Counted from the first letter of the stretch, positions 7,595-15,993 are shown. The stretch: 19,302 nt of DNA from JBGRQB01 sp041725875 (GCA_041725875.1 JBGRQB010000071.1:1-19302), one strand, 5' to 3'. The notes: a model not told the origin generated them from the letters alone. Made by a program: numbers and translations.

Positions 7595-8446
7595 ATGATT
7601 TCCAGACTTGACAAAGCTGTCAATCTTGGTTTATACGCCAATATATTTTTATTTGTTTTTAAGACGATTATAGGAGTTATGTCCAACTCCATTGCTTTAA
7701 TCTCCGAAGCAGTGAATTCTTTGATGGATATAATTTCATCAATCATAATTAAGATTGGCGTTAAAATTTCAAATAAAAAACCGGATCACACACACCAATT
7801 CGGGCATAACGCTGCACAACCCCTTGCAGCAATATTTGTTGCTGTATTTGCTTTTATTGTCGGGGTGGAAATAATAAAAGAATCTGTAGACAGGATTATT
7901 TCTCCTACTGAAATAAAAATTAACATTTTTGTTTATGTTGTTCTTGTTTTAACAATAATTACAAAACTGGCTCTGCGATTTTATCAATTAAAAGTTGATA
8001 AAGAATTTAACAGTCCGGCACTGCGTGCTGCTGCTGTTGACAGCACAAATGATGTGCTTGCATCTTCACTTGCTCTGGCAGGAATTATATTTTATGAATC
8101 GGGCTGGCATTTTGTTGATGGAATTGCCGGAATATTTGTTGCGGGATTTATATTAAAATCGGGTTATGATATTGCAAAAGAGAATATCGATTTTTTAATG
8201 GGGCATGCAGCAGATGAAGAGTTAATTATCAAAATTGTGAATCATACTATGAATATTGAGGGTGTTCAGGGTTACAATGATTTAAGATCGCATTATGTAG
8301 GAAATAAATTTCATATAGAAATTCATATAGAAGTAGATAAAAATTTATCTACCAAAGTTTCGCACGATATAGGAAAGGAAGTTCAGTTTGCAATTGAGGA
8401 TCTGGAAGAAATTCAAAAAGTTTTTGTACATATTGATCCGGTTTAA
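7595..8446 (+). CDS. Cation diffusion facilitator metal exporter, Mn2+-type site
   Basis: This 283-residue inner-membrane protein has the CDF layout: about six helices in residues 10-190 and a cytoplasmic C-terminal domain from about 205, with HFHIEIHIEVD-like strands (KFHIEIHIEVD) and a final VFVHIDP. CDF proteins export divalent metals by proton antiport. The transport-site residues are Asn41-x3-Asp45 in helix 2 (NSLMD) and Asp149-x3-Asp153 in helix 5 (DSTND). Zinc transporters of the family usually have His in one of these places, whereas the N-D-D-D set is known from manganese exporters such as MntE of streptococci. I therefore predict Mn2+ (perhaps Fe2+) export. The loop HTHQFGHNAAQPLA replaces the more usual YGHGKAE-type sequence. 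The start at 7595 has only a weak GAAAG upstream. Confidence 0.88.
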   Translation: MISRLDKAVNLGLYANIFLFVFKTIIGVMSNSIALISEAVNSLMDIISSIIIKIGVKISNKKPDHTHQFGHNAAQPLAAIFVAVFAFIVGVEIIKESVDRIISPTEIKINIFVYVVLVLTIITKLALRFYQLKVDKEFNSPALRAAAVDSTNDVLASSLALAGIIFYESGWHFVDGIAGIFVAGFILKSGYDIAKENIDFLMGHAADEELIIKIVNHTMNIEGVQGYNDLRSHYVGNKFHIEIHIEVDKNLSTKVSHDIGKEVQFAIEDLEEIQKVFVHIDPV

Positions 8447-8513
8447 AAATAATTAGTTTTAAATTAATTAAAAATTAAGTAATTTAAACTCGTATGGTTG
8501 TAAACATATTAAA

Positions 8514-9200
8514 ATGCTGATGGATTTAATTTCTTTTAAAAAATTAAATGATGCTTTCAAATATGCACTAATTGGTATATTCTTATATCCGATACCGGTT
8601 TTTCTTGGCCATTTGTTTCCCGGCGTGTTTATCGATTTGATTGATAAGGACTTATCTTTCCCCCAATTTATCCGTTATCTGCTAATTGTTACCCCTTGCT
8701 TTTCTATATTTTTTCTCATTGCTGCAATAAAGATTACAAAAGCCAGTATTGGAATTATGTTTGAAAAACAGATCAGAATTGTTTTCAGAATTATAATTCT
8801 GCTCTATGTGATATCTTCCATTACTATTTCAGTTTCTGCAATCTTTTCTAATTTTGAACTTGCTCTATTTACAAATAATTTCAAGACTATCTTGTGGAGA
8901 GGCGCTGCAATCTTTTCATTTGTGTATGTCTCTTACATCTATTATAAATTAAATGAACTTGAATGGAGTATTGTTTCTCTGGGGTTTTTGGCAATTAGTC
9001 TGTTTGAAGATATTTACTATTACCTGCAGCGAATTGAATCGTTAAAGTACAGAATTAAATCGTTTTCAATAGATGAGACTTTATTATTAATGAGCGCAAT
9101 AGTTTTATTTTGTACGGTGTTTTTAATAATAAATCTGAAAAGAAAAATAGGTAAGGCGATAAAAAGAAAAACCCCCGATGAGGAATCGAGGGTTTATTAA
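8514..9200 (+). CDS. Six-helix integral membrane protein of unknown function
   Basis: I do not recognise a family. The 228-residue product has about six hydrophobic segments (roughly residues 18-40, 53-75, 88-112, 125-146, 150-170 and 186-208) and ends in a basic tail (NLKRKIGKAIKRK), which suggests a cytoplasmic C-terminus. No charged pair or metal motif stands out inside the helices. ATG 8514 and ATG 8520 are both possible, without a clear SD. It follows the CDF exporter by 67 bases and may share its transcript. Its last 30 bases double as the minus-strand terminator of the convergent DUF5916 gene, whose stop codon is two bases away. Confidence 0.65.
   Translation: MLMDLISFKKLNDAFKYALIGIFLYPIPVFLGHLFPGVFIDLIDKDLSFPQFIRYLLIVTPCFSIFFLIAAIKITKASIGIMFEKQIRIVFRIIILLYVISSITISVSAIFSNFELALFTNNFKTILWRGAAIFSFVYVSYIYYKLNELEWSIVSLGFLAISLFEDIYYYLQRIESLKYRIKSFSIDETLLLMSAIVLFCTVFLIINLKRKIGKAIKRKTPDEESRVY
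9161..9195 (-). terminator. Terminator of the DUF5916 gene, inside the convergent CDS
   Basis: On the minus strand AAACCC (9195-9190) pairs with GGGTTT (9174-9169) and the inner CGAT with ATCG across one mismatch, followed by TTTTTCTTTTT (9171-9161). On the plus strand the T-run is poor. The whole hairpin lies within the 3' end of the membrane protein gene. Confidence 0.7.
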
Positions 9201-9202
9201 GA

Positions 9203-11857
9203 TTAAAAATCAAACCAATAAGTAAACTTCATAAGAAATATATCGTCGGCTTCTTCAGCCCATAAATCTTTAAAATCTCTGCCAAATTTAAAATCTCCCG
9301 GATGGTCAAAGTTTCTCTGGTCGTGAGTCCAAACAAGATAAAAGATTGAACCCGGATTAACTTCCCATCTTAGCACCATATTTGCTCTGAAAGATTTGAA
9401 ATTAAAATCAGGATTATCAAATGTAAATGTTGATGCCTGACCTGATCCGTCCGGATCAACTGTATATTCATCTTCCTGTTCATTGTAGGAAACTGTAGAA
9501 CCGTTTGTTCCGTAAGTATCGTAACGATTTGATTTTCCTGCATAAAGCTCGTTAAAGTTTTTGTAATCGCCAACAGAGAAAAGCGGCTGGAAGAAAAATT
9601 GTAAACTAAGCTTTGGAGTGAAAGTCCAGTTAACACGGATATTTCCTGAAACCGTGTGGCGATCCATATTTGCAAAAACATATCTCTTGCCGTAAGTTCT
9701 TGTTGCAAACTCATCTTCAAAACTTCCCACCCACTGAGTCTTTTCTGCTTGAAATTCATATTCCGGTCCGAAAGAAACCTGAATCTGAGAATTTGGTTTC
9801 CAGGTTAAGGAAGCACTTACTGCATAGCTGTTGCTTCCGTCATCTCCACCAGAGGTATTAAAACGTACGGTTGAGTAAAACTGTTCTCTTCTGTCTGAAG
9901 TAACGTTTGCATTAAAGAAATAGTAATTTGGAGTTAAAGCCAAAGGCCCGCCTCTGGTAATATGTTTTGAATATTTCTCAAAGTTAACTCCGCCTGAAAT
10001 TCCCATTGTCCAGTAATTCATAAATCTGCTGAAACTGGTAAGGAAAAATCCTCTTCTTAATTTATTTCCGTCAAAATCGTAAGCGTGGTTATATGAAACA
10101 TAAATGTTTTTATATCTGAAAAGTCCGTCTGGTTTGAACCATCTGTAACCAAGAACAAGATGTCCGGTTACCTTATCGCCCATCCACTGGGAACCAAGAT
10201 CGTTATATTCAAACTTTGGAGAAATTGCTCCTAAAGCAGCATTTACATAAAAGTTTCCTTTTTGTTTATTAAGCATAATTCTGGAATACCATCCGCTCAT
10301 AGATGTTATATCAGGATCAAGCTTATAATTTTCTGCATCGGGGCGCTGAAAATATCTGTAAGATCTTTTTTGCAGACTTGTCATAAAGTCTTGTGTACCA
10401 TGTATATAAGATCCGATAAGAGTTCCTTTAATTACGTAGGTGTCATCTTTATCAAGTGTAACCCATCCGTCAACACCAAAAGTGTAAGAACCTTTACTCA
10501 TCTGAGTTTTAAGATTGTCATCACCAAGCTCTCTGTTAACTCCTGTGAGGATAAATCCGAGTGAGTGGCGACCACTATCAAATTGTTTCTGGGTACGAAC
10601 AACAGCATAATGAGTTAGAGGTTCAATTTCCTGTTCGTAATTAGCAGAACCTGTATCAACTTCGGCAAAAGTTCTTTCAGTTACTGCGCTTAATACACCT
10701 ATTGACCAGTCATTGCCAATTTTTCCAGTAAGCTTTGCAGCTCCAAGTATGCGGGTTTCTTTTGGTCTGTCGGCATAATCGTAATCTTCAGTTATATCTC
10801 CTTTGGGTGAGCGACCAATTCTTCTGGAATAGAAAAGATTTGGATCTCCAAAGTTAAAACCCCAGTTATTGTTTATGCCGCCGCGTCCGAAGTTATTAAA
10901 AACATCAGATCCTTCAATAAAGAAAGGTCGTTTTTCATCATAAAATGTTTCAAATGCAGAGAGGTTTACAACCGCAGGATCTACCTCAACCTGACCAAAA
11001 TCGGGATTTAGTGTAACATCAAGATTAAGATTACTTCCCAGACCGATTTTTAGATCAGCACCAACAGATGTTTTGTATTGATTTCCTGAATAGAAAGGAT
11101 CATCACTGTCGTGAACAAGATATTGCGCTTTTTGAACCAAATAAGGGATAAGTTCAATTCTCTGTGAAGGTTTAATGCCGTTTAATCCTTCAAGATCAGC
11201 AAAATGAGATGCAAATCCGCTTTCTGATTTAGGAACCATCACAAGATATTGCATTTCCTGTTTTCTTTTAATATCCCTGTTAAAATTTACTCCCCAGGTC
11301 ATATTTTCAGACTCGTTAAATCTTAACTGCGATAATGGTATTTTAATTTCGCAAATCCAGCCTTCTTCATCTACAGATGTTTTACTTTCCCATATACCAT
11401 CCCAGCTGTCACTGTCCCAACTATCATTAAAAACAGTACCATCGCCAATAGAACCACCGGCATTAACAGCAAAATAGTAACCGTTTCTGTTATCGTTGTA
11501 GGTATCGAAATAAACATAAAACCAGTCGGAAGTAGCCATTTCGTCTCTTCTCATCAGACTCTGATCAATTAGTGACGGTTCTGAATCGAACATTTTTGCA
11601 GCTACATAAATATTTTCATTATCGTAGGCAACCCATACGTGCGTGGCTTCTGAGCCAGGGTCTCCTTCGTGCGGATCTTTTTGTGTAAAATCTTTTATGG
11701 GCAGGTTTTTCCAGACTTCCTCATCCAGTCTGCCATCAAGTTTAATCGGTTTTCCAGTTTTGTAAGCTTTTACTTTTTTCAGATTTGAATTAGTTTTTGC
11801 AGAAGAACCAACAATAAATAATAAACTAAAAAATACTAAAAGTAATTTTTTTAACAT
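9203..11857 (-). CDS. DUF5916 outer-membrane protein with N-terminal CBM9-like domain
   Basis: The 884-residue protein starts with a Sec signal peptide (about 1-20). Residues 30-225 match the carbohydrate-binding-module-9-like domain found at the front of DUF5916 proteins: IKLDGRLDEEVW, then VAYDNENIYVAAKMFD, then WICEIKIPLSQL and MTWGVNFNRDIKR. The rest (about 235-884) is rich in alternating Tyr/Phe/Trp strands and ends in Phe (FTYWFDF), as expected of an outer-membrane beta-barrel. The stretch LNLDVTLNPDFGQVEVDPAVVNLSAFETF is a strongly conserved-looking hinge between the two parts. The family is common in Bacteroidota and relatives and its function is not established; an envelope role in binding or passing a polymer is inference. 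GGGGGAAAA precedes the ATG. It is monocistronic. Confidence 0.85.
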   Translation of the reverse strand: MLKKLLLVFFSLLFIVGSSAKTNSNLKKVKAYKTGKPIKLDGRLDEEVWKNLPIKDFTQKDPHEGDPGSEATHVWVAYDNENIYVAAKMFDSEPSLIDQSLMRRDEMATSDWFYVYFDTYNDNRNGYYFAVNAGGSIGDGTVFNDSWDSDSWDGIWESKTSVDEEGWICEIKIPLSQLRFNESENMTWGVNFNRDIKRKQEMQYLVMVPKSESGFASHFADLEGLNGIKPSQRIELIPYLVQKAQYLVHDSDDPFYSGNQYKTSVGADLKIGLGSNLNLDVTLNPDFGQVEVDPAVVNLSAFETFYDEKRPFFIEGSDVFNNFGRGGINNNWGFNFGDPNLFYSRRIGRSPKGDITEDYDYADRPKETRILGAAKLTGKIGNDWSIGVLSAVTERTFAEVDTGSANYEQEIEPLTHYAVVRTQKQFDSGRHSLGFILTGVNRELGDDNLKTQMSKGSYTFGVDGWVTLDKDDTYVIKGTLIGSYIHGTQDFMTSLQKRSYRYFQRPDAENYKLDPDITSMSGWYSRIMLNKQKGNFYVNAALGAISPKFEYNDLGSQWMGDKVTGHLVLGYRWFKPDGLFRYKNIYVSYNHAYDFDGNKLRRGFFLTSFSRFMNYWTMGISGGVNFEKYSKHITRGGPLALTPNYYFFNANVTSDRREQFYSTVRFNTSGGDDGSNSYAVSASLTWKPNSQIQVSFGPEYEFQAEKTQWVGSFEDEFATRTYGKRYVFANMDRHTVSGNIRVNWTFTPKLSLQFFFQPLFSVGDYKNFNELYAGKSNRYDTYGTNGSTVSYNEQEDEYTVDPDGSGQASTFTFDNPDFNFKSFRANMVLRWEVNPGSIFYLVWTHDQRNFDHPGDFKFGRDFKDLWAEEADDIFLMKFTYWFDF

Positions 11858-11992
11858 TTTTCCCCCAAACTGACACTCTGTTTTCTGATAAATTGATTTA
11901 AATTATCGTTATATGCACTTAGACTTGTGTTTTTTTAAAAAGTTGCGCGGATAAAAGTTAAAAATGTAAAATTTGGGAAGAGTAGCGGGTAT

Positions 11993-12017
11993 AAAAAAGG
12001 AGGCTGAAAGCCTCCTT
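11993..12017 (-). terminator. Terminator of the ECF/DUF4252 operon
   Basis: On the minus strand AAGGAGGCT (12017-12009) pairs with AGCCTCCTT (12005-11997) around a 3-nt loop, with a T-run to 11993. It lies 20 bases after the last DUF4252 stop codon. The rest of 11858-11992 should hold the DUF5916 promoter, which I cannot place. Confidence 0.85.
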
Positions 12018-12036
12018 GTAGAATTAAAAATTTAAT

Positions 12037-12579
12037 TTAGTCGTTAATTTCAAAACAGATGTCATCTTCTTCAATTGTTTTTTCAACAATTTTTTCCAGA
12101 TCTCCGGTTATTTCGCAAATAACCAGCTCGCTTCGGTTAAAATCTATAACCAGCATTTTTTCATAAATATCATCATCCATCTGCACCATTACCAGAGTAT
12201 ATTCTCTGCGGGAATTTTTTCTAATAAGCATTTCCCAGTCTTTATCAGATAGTGTTTCTTCAACATCATCAAGAGCGTGTTCCGGATTGAATTTTCGACT
12301 CTTGTTTTTGTAAACTCCGACTTGTACCGAGTTTATTTCATCCAGAATTTCGTTTGCTTCTTCAGCATCTGTGTCGTCAGAAAAAGAGATGAATGACTGT
12401 GCAAGTCCGATTAACCCTGAACCTGCTCTAAATTCAGTATCTTTTTTTAATCTGCAATCAATTGCGTCTCTTACATCATTTCTTATTTCTCTGAATTCGC
12501 GGTTAACATCAAAACAGCCTGTTAATCCAATAGTAATAATTACAAATAACAATAAATATGATTTTTTAGCATTAAACAT
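12037..12579 (-). CDS. DUF4252-like lipoprotein
   Basis: I begin at ATG 12579, because GGGGGA lies about four bases upstream; an ATG at 12591 would start before that SD. The 180-residue product has a signal ending in the lipobox LTGC (Cys22), so it is a lipoprotein. The mature part is acidic and resembles DUF4252: an N-terminal helix region, then REYTLVMVQMDDDIYEKMLVIDF and a last strand ELVICEITGDLEKIVEK. That last motif matches the equivalent FVNVVGKINLDAI of its upstream neighbour, so the two are diverged paralogues. Function is unknown; genes of this family often sit behind ECF sigma factors in Bacteroidota. It is the last gene of the operon, before the terminator at 11993-12017. Confidence 0.75.
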   Translation of the reverse strand: MFNAKKSYLLLFVIITIGLTGCFDVNREFREIRNDVRDAIDCRLKKDTEFRAGSGLIGLAQSFISFSDDTDAEEANEILDEINSVQVGVYKNKSRKFNPEHALDDVEETLSDKDWEMLIRKNSRREYTLVMVQMDDDIYEKMLVIDFNRSELVICEITGDLEKIVEKTIEEDDICFEIND

Positions 12580-12598
12580 CCTGTCCCCCATTTGGAAA

Positions 12599-13147
12599 TT
12601 AATGTTTTACATTATCTAAAGCAGGAATATTAAATTTATCGCCAAGGCGACCAATTGCATCAAGGTTTATTTTACCAACAACGTTAACAAATGAAGATTC
12701 GCCATCTTTTTCAACGTTCATTACTGCCAGACCTAAAACATCTTCATCCCCTTTTGTTTTGATGTAAACAAAAGTAATTCTTTCTTTTGATTTAGATTTA
12801 ACTATTCTGTCCCAACCCATTCCATCGAGTTTATCAGCAATTTTCTGAACATTTCCGTATAAATCGGAAAAGCTTTTATCAACGGTTTCAAATGAAATTG
12901 CTTTAACAAGTTTAAGATTGTCTAATAAATCTTTTAATTCAGGATCTTTATTTTTTACAATTCTGCCAACCATTCTGAGCAATTTATTTTCAACAATTAC
13001 TTCTGTGGTTTCATCTGACTGGATAAAGTTTTCAAATTTTGTGAAATCAACATATCCTGGTTCGTTTGAATAATCTTTTTTCTGAGCAAAAATTAATGTC
13101 GGGGCTGCTATAATAAGCATCAAAAATAATTTAATTAGATTTTTCAT
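12599..13147 (-). CDS. DUF4252 exported protein
   Basis: The start at ATG 13147 is supported by AAGGAG (13160-13155) seven bases upstream; an upstream in-frame ATG at 13174 lacks this. The 182-residue product has a Sec signal peptide ending near LIFAQ and no lipobox, so it is probably periplasmic, unlike its lipoprotein paralogue downstream. The DUF4252 pattern is clear: an internal helix SDLYGNVQKIADKL, then RITFVYIKTKG, then VLGLAVMNVEKDGE and FVNVVGKINLDAIGRL. It overlaps the end of the candidate anti-sigma gene by 17 bases, which suggests coupled translation, and precedes the paralogue by about 19 bases. The biochemical role is unknown. Confidence 0.85.
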   Translation of the reverse strand: MKNLIKLFLMLIIAAPTLIFAQKKDYSNEPGYVDFTKFENFIQSDETTEVIVENKLLRMVGRIVKNKDPELKDLLDNLKLVKAISFETVDKSFSDLYGNVQKIADKLDGMGWDRIVKSKSKERITFVYIKTKGDEDVLGLAVMNVEKDGESSFVNVVGKINLDAIGRLGDKFNIPALDNVKH

Positions 13148-13709
13148 TTTTATTCTCCTTTGTAAATAAATCATTTACAGATTTTACACTTTCGTTTAAC
13201 GGGTTACTAACCTGTTTTGTTAAAATATCTTTTTCAATTGTAGTTCGTGCGGTATTAAATACTTTTCCTATTAGCGCCAAAGCTTTTTCAACCTGTTCTC
13301 CGGCAACCTCTACTTCTTGCTTTGAAAACTCTGAATGTTCAAAATTTCTTTCCAGAGTTGTTGAAAAAAGTATTGCAATCACAAAAATTGTTACTGCCGC
13401 GGCAGAATAAAGGGGCTTTGTTATAAAGATAGATCCTAAATCAGAAAATAAAGAACGTTCCTTTTTTTTGTCGATATTAATAAGTTTTTCAACGTTTTCA
13501 ATTAATTCATCCGGACAAGCACTAAAATCCATTTTTTTTAATTCTTTGGCGGTTTTTTCATAATTTTCCAAAGCTTCTTTAACTTCGGGGTATTTTTTTG
13601 CGAGTCGGCGGACTCCAAGTTTGTCTATGAATCCGGCATTTCCGTACGCAACCGAAACTATCTTTTCGAGTAGTTTCTCATCGATTTTAAATGACTTCTT
13701 GCGGTTCAT
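13131..13709 (-). CDS. Single-pass membrane protein, candidate anti-sigma factor
   Basis: The 192-residue protein has a basic, helical N-terminal part (1-95), one transmembrane helix (about 98-118, KPLYSAAAVTIFVIAILF) and an extracytoplasmic tail rich in acidic and helical sequence (120-192). That is the topology of membrane anti-sigma factors, with a cytoplasmic sigma-binding domain and a periplasmic sensor. The gene overlaps the ECF sigma gene by 23 bases and has AGAGGA 11 bases before its ATG. No zinc-finger motif is present; the N-terminal part has a single Cys (Cys65). The anti-sigma call rests on context and topology, not on recognised family sequence. Confidence 0.6.
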   Translation of the reverse strand: MNRKKSFKIDEKLLEKIVSVAYGNAGFIDKLGVRRLAKKYPEVKEALENYEKTAKELKKMDFSACPDELIENVEKLINIDKKKERSLFSDLGSIFITKPLYSAAAVTIFVIAILFSTTLERNFEHSEFSKQEVEVAGEQVEKALALIGKVFNTARTTIEKDILTKQVSNPLNESVKSVNDLFTKENKNEKSN

Positions 13710-14223
13710 AATGATTTAGTTCCTCTTGTAATTTTTTTCTGGCTCTAAAAAGATATACCTTTACGCTATTTACAGGGATGTTAAGAACAGATGCAATTTC
13801 GTTATATCTTAATCCCTGAAGTTCATATAAAACCAAAACATTTTTTAGTTTTTCCGGTAATCTTTGTATAGCGTCTTTTAATTTTTCGCTCATCATTTTT
13901 AAATGAACTTTTATGAATGGATTGTTATCTTCTTTGTTATCGCTATAGGTTTCTTCAAAAACATCATCTATTTCATATAATCTTCCGGCTGCAACTGCGT
14001 TTTTTCTAAGAAAATCGATACATAAGTTATGTGTTGTTTTCATTATCCAGCTTTTGGCAGAAGTAAATTTGAAGTTTTCTAGATTTTTCCAGATTCTGAT
14101 CATAACTTCCTGAGTTACATCGTCAGCATCCATCTGGTTTTTCATCATATAAAGCGAGTAGCCATAAATGTTGTTTTTGTATTGCTGAATCAAATAGCGG
14201 TATTTTGTTGTCTTCATATTCAT
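13687..14223 (-). CDS. ECF-type RNA polymerase sigma factor
   Basis: The 178-residue protein has ECF region 2 at about 8-75 (DADDVTQEVMIRIWKNL, then SAKSWIMKTTHNLCIDFLRK) and region 4 at about 108-170 (LPEKLKNVLVLYELQGLRYNEIA, then IPVNSVKVYLFRARKKL). It heads an operon with a membrane anti-sigma candidate and two DUF4252 proteins. An ECF-style promoter lies immediately upstream (14237-14262), which predicts autoregulation. Given that promoter, transcription should begin only 6-13 bases before the two possible start codons (14223 and 14217), so the mRNA is nearly leaderless and no SD is visible. The family call is secure. The inducing signal is unknown, but envelope stress is likely from the gene content. 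Confidence 0.93.
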   Translation of the reverse strand: MNMKTTKYRYLIQQYKNNIYGYSLYMMKNQMDADDVTQEVMIRIWKNLENFKFTSAKSWIMKTTHNLCIDFLRKNAVAAGRLYEIDDVFEETYSDNKEDNNPFIKVHLKMMSEKLKDAIQRLPEKLKNVLVLYELQGLRYNEIASVLNIPVNSVKVYLFRARKKLQEELNHYEPQEVI

Positions 14224-14236
14224 ATCTACAATTCAA

Positions 14237-14262
14237 GACGACAAATTACCGCCAAATGTTAC
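14237..14262 (-). promoter_or_regulatory. ECF-type promoter (GTAAC, 17 bp, CGTC) of the sigma operon
   Basis: On the minus strand GTAAC (14262-14258) is followed by a 17-bp spacer and CGTC (14240-14237). AAC in the -35 and CGTC in the -10 are typical of promoters used by ECF sigma factors, and the position directly before an ECF gene suggests autoregulation. Confidence 0.6.
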
Positions 14263-14277
14263 AAGGTGAGTGAAATT

Positions 14278-15342
14278 TTATTTAATCTTTATTTTATCAT
14301 AAAAATCGGTGAGATTGTAACCTTCTTTTAGCATATCTTTCCAGTTGCGCTGAATAAACTCCATTATTGTTTCTATGGAGATTACTTTGGTTACACCATA
14401 TCGGATATTCATCATTTCCTGCAGATATGCTTCTCCCTGATAAGGAACTATCGGGTTATAAATTCTTCTTCTGTCAGGATTTTTAGGAGTTAACACAAAT
14501 TGACGCATTATCGGCACACTGTTTACGAGTCCGACAAGCTCAAAGTTAGGAACACCATCGCGAATAGCCAAAACAATACCGCCGCTGAATCCTTTATTAA
14601 ATACCGCATCAATTAAAAATGAACCTGAGCGATCTTTATTCGGACTGCTCACAATTCCTTTTGACAACATTTTGTAGTTCATCGGGAAACCAATTGCGTA
14701 AACAAATGAGCCCCAGGCTAATTCTTTTGCTTTTCCAATAGGGTATTCAAAAACTTCAAATTTTTGTGAATTTTTAATTCCATAATGTCTTCCGAGCAGA
14801 GCAAGATCTATGTGATCGTTTTTGACAAGAATATCAACTTCTCCGCCGTCAGGAAACTCAGGTATATAATTCACCTGTTTGTTTTTTATTGAAATACTTT
14901 CAACATATCCTGAATTATAACCGGAAGGAGTTCTGTAATATGAAATAACTGTATCAGGAAAATCAACAATATGTGCGCATGTAAGTAAAACAACGCTTCC
15001 TTTATCAGCAGAAAGAATTGTTGCAGTTCCTGAAGCTGTTTTATCAAATCTGCCTATTTCAATACTTTTTTCCTTAAACATTTCTTCGTTAAGGTCTTTT
15101 TTTCGAATCATTGAATCGTAAGCAAACACATAAGATGTATAATAAGCCACACAATTAAGCATTTTTACAGAATTTGTAATTTGCTCCAGTTGATCGGAAC
15201 TGCTTTTATAGGGGAATTCACTATCGTAGCGGCCATCACTTAATGCCGGATATGCAACCTCATAAATTGCAGATTTACAAGATGCAAGTAAAATTATAAT
15301 TGATAATAGAACTAAACTTTTGAATATTTTTTTGGTTTCCAT
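14278..15342 (-). CDS. Trypsin-fold serine protease lipoprotein
   Basis: I choose ATG 15342, because a GGGGGG run ends four bases upstream; an in-frame ATG at 15360 would precede that SD. The 354-residue product has a lipobox LASC (Cys22). A chymotrypsin-like catalytic set is visible: ASGTATIL, then LLTCAHIV with His124, HIDLALLG with Asp179, and NKGFSGGIVLA with Ser253 in the GxSGG context. There is no PDZ domain after the protease part, unlike DegP/HtrA, and no obvious propeptide. A role in envelope protein cleavage is likely; the target is unknown. It is the third gene of an operon, 53 bases after the cyclophilin gene, and ends just before the ECF promoter of the next operon, which might therefore be linked functionally. 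Confidence 0.8.
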   Translation of the reverse strand: METKKIFKSLVLLSIIILLASCKSAIYEVAYPALSDGRYDSEFPYKSSSDQLEQITNSVKMLNCVAYYTSYVFAYDSMIRKKDLNEEMFKEKSIEIGRFDKTASGTATILSADKGSVVLLTCAHIVDFPDTVISYYRTPSGYNSGYVESISIKNKQVNYIPEFPDGGEVDILVKNDHIDLALLGRHYGIKNSQKFEVFEYPIGKAKELAWGSFVYAIGFPMNYKMLSKGIVSSPNKDRSGSFLIDAVFNKGFSGGIVLAIRDGVPNFELVGLVNSVPIMRQFVLTPKNPDRRRIYNPIVPYQGEAYLQEMMNIRYGVTKVISIETIMEFIQRNWKDMLKEGYNLTDFYDKIKIK

Positions 15343-15395
15343 AATTCCCCCCGAATTCAATTTTTATAATATACTCGAAGTTTAAGATTCAATAT

Positions 15396-15980
15396 TTAGT
15401 TAACCGTTTTTATTCTGGTGATATTTTTTACTCTGATTTTAGGATTAAGATATTGTCCTTCTATATAAGACAGATGAATTTTTTTAACAATATCCATTCC
15501 TTTGGTTACTTTTCCAAAGGCGGCGAAACCCTGTCCGTCAGGGTTTCTTTTACCTCCAAAATCAAGTTCCGGCTGATTTCCTACACAAATGAAAAAATCA
15601 TCTGCTGCGGAACCGGGTTTATTTCTCGCCATAGAAATTACACCATCCAGATGTTTGATACCGGTTATTTTAGTTGTTTCGTGTTCAACAGGAGGAAAAA
15701 TATCTTTATCTTCAAAAATTCCTCCCTGGATAACTTCAATTTTTATTTCGTTATCCGGCTGGTTATCCATTGTAACGCTTCTGTAAAAACTGGTATTTCC
15801 GTAATGATTTCCATCTACATATTGTAAAAAGTTTTTTACTGTTTTAGGAGCTTTTTCAGAGAATAGTTCAATTTCTATTTTACCAAGTTCTGTATCAATT
15901 TGAACAAAAGTTTTCTCTTTTTCAGTGCATCCTGAAATTATGAATAATGACAGTACAAAATATATGACGTTTAATTTCAT
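15396..15980 (-). CDS. Cyclophilin-type peptidyl-prolyl isomerase, lipoprotein
   Basis: The enzyme catalyses cis-trans isomerisation of X-Pro bonds in exported proteins. The 194-residue product has a lipobox ISGC (Cys18). The cyclophilin fold follows from about 25: IDTELGKIEIELF, then APKTVKNFLQYV, TSFYRSV (Arg67 at the catalytic arginine position), GVISMARNKPGSAADDFFICVG and FAAFGKVTKGMDIV. It is anchored in the envelope and acts as a folding helper. It lies 13 bases after the C45 hydrolase gene and upstream of the serine protease, so folding and proteolysis genes share one transcript. Family assignment is confident. Confidence 0.92.
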   Translation of the reverse strand: MKLNVIYFVLSLFIISGCTEKEKTFVQIDTELGKIEIELFSEKAPKTVKNFLQYVDGNHYGNTSFYRSVTMDNQPDNEIKIEVIQGGIFEDKDIFPPVEHETTKITGIKHLDGVISMARNKPGSAADDFFICVGNQPELDFGGKRNPDGQGFAAFGKVTKGMDIVKKIHLSYIEGQYLNPKIRVKNITRIKTVN

Positions 15981-15993
15981 TTACTGTTTCCTG

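Noticed and set aside
9370..9759. Overlapping frame of 129 codons within the DUF5916 gene
   Set aside because: It is a same-strand shifted frame inside a convincing beta-barrel coding region, with no start signal or domain.
14278..15342. Serine protease as DegP/HtrA
   Set aside because: The catalytic residues fit a trypsin fold, but there is no PDZ domain after the protease part and the N-terminus is a lipoprotein signal.
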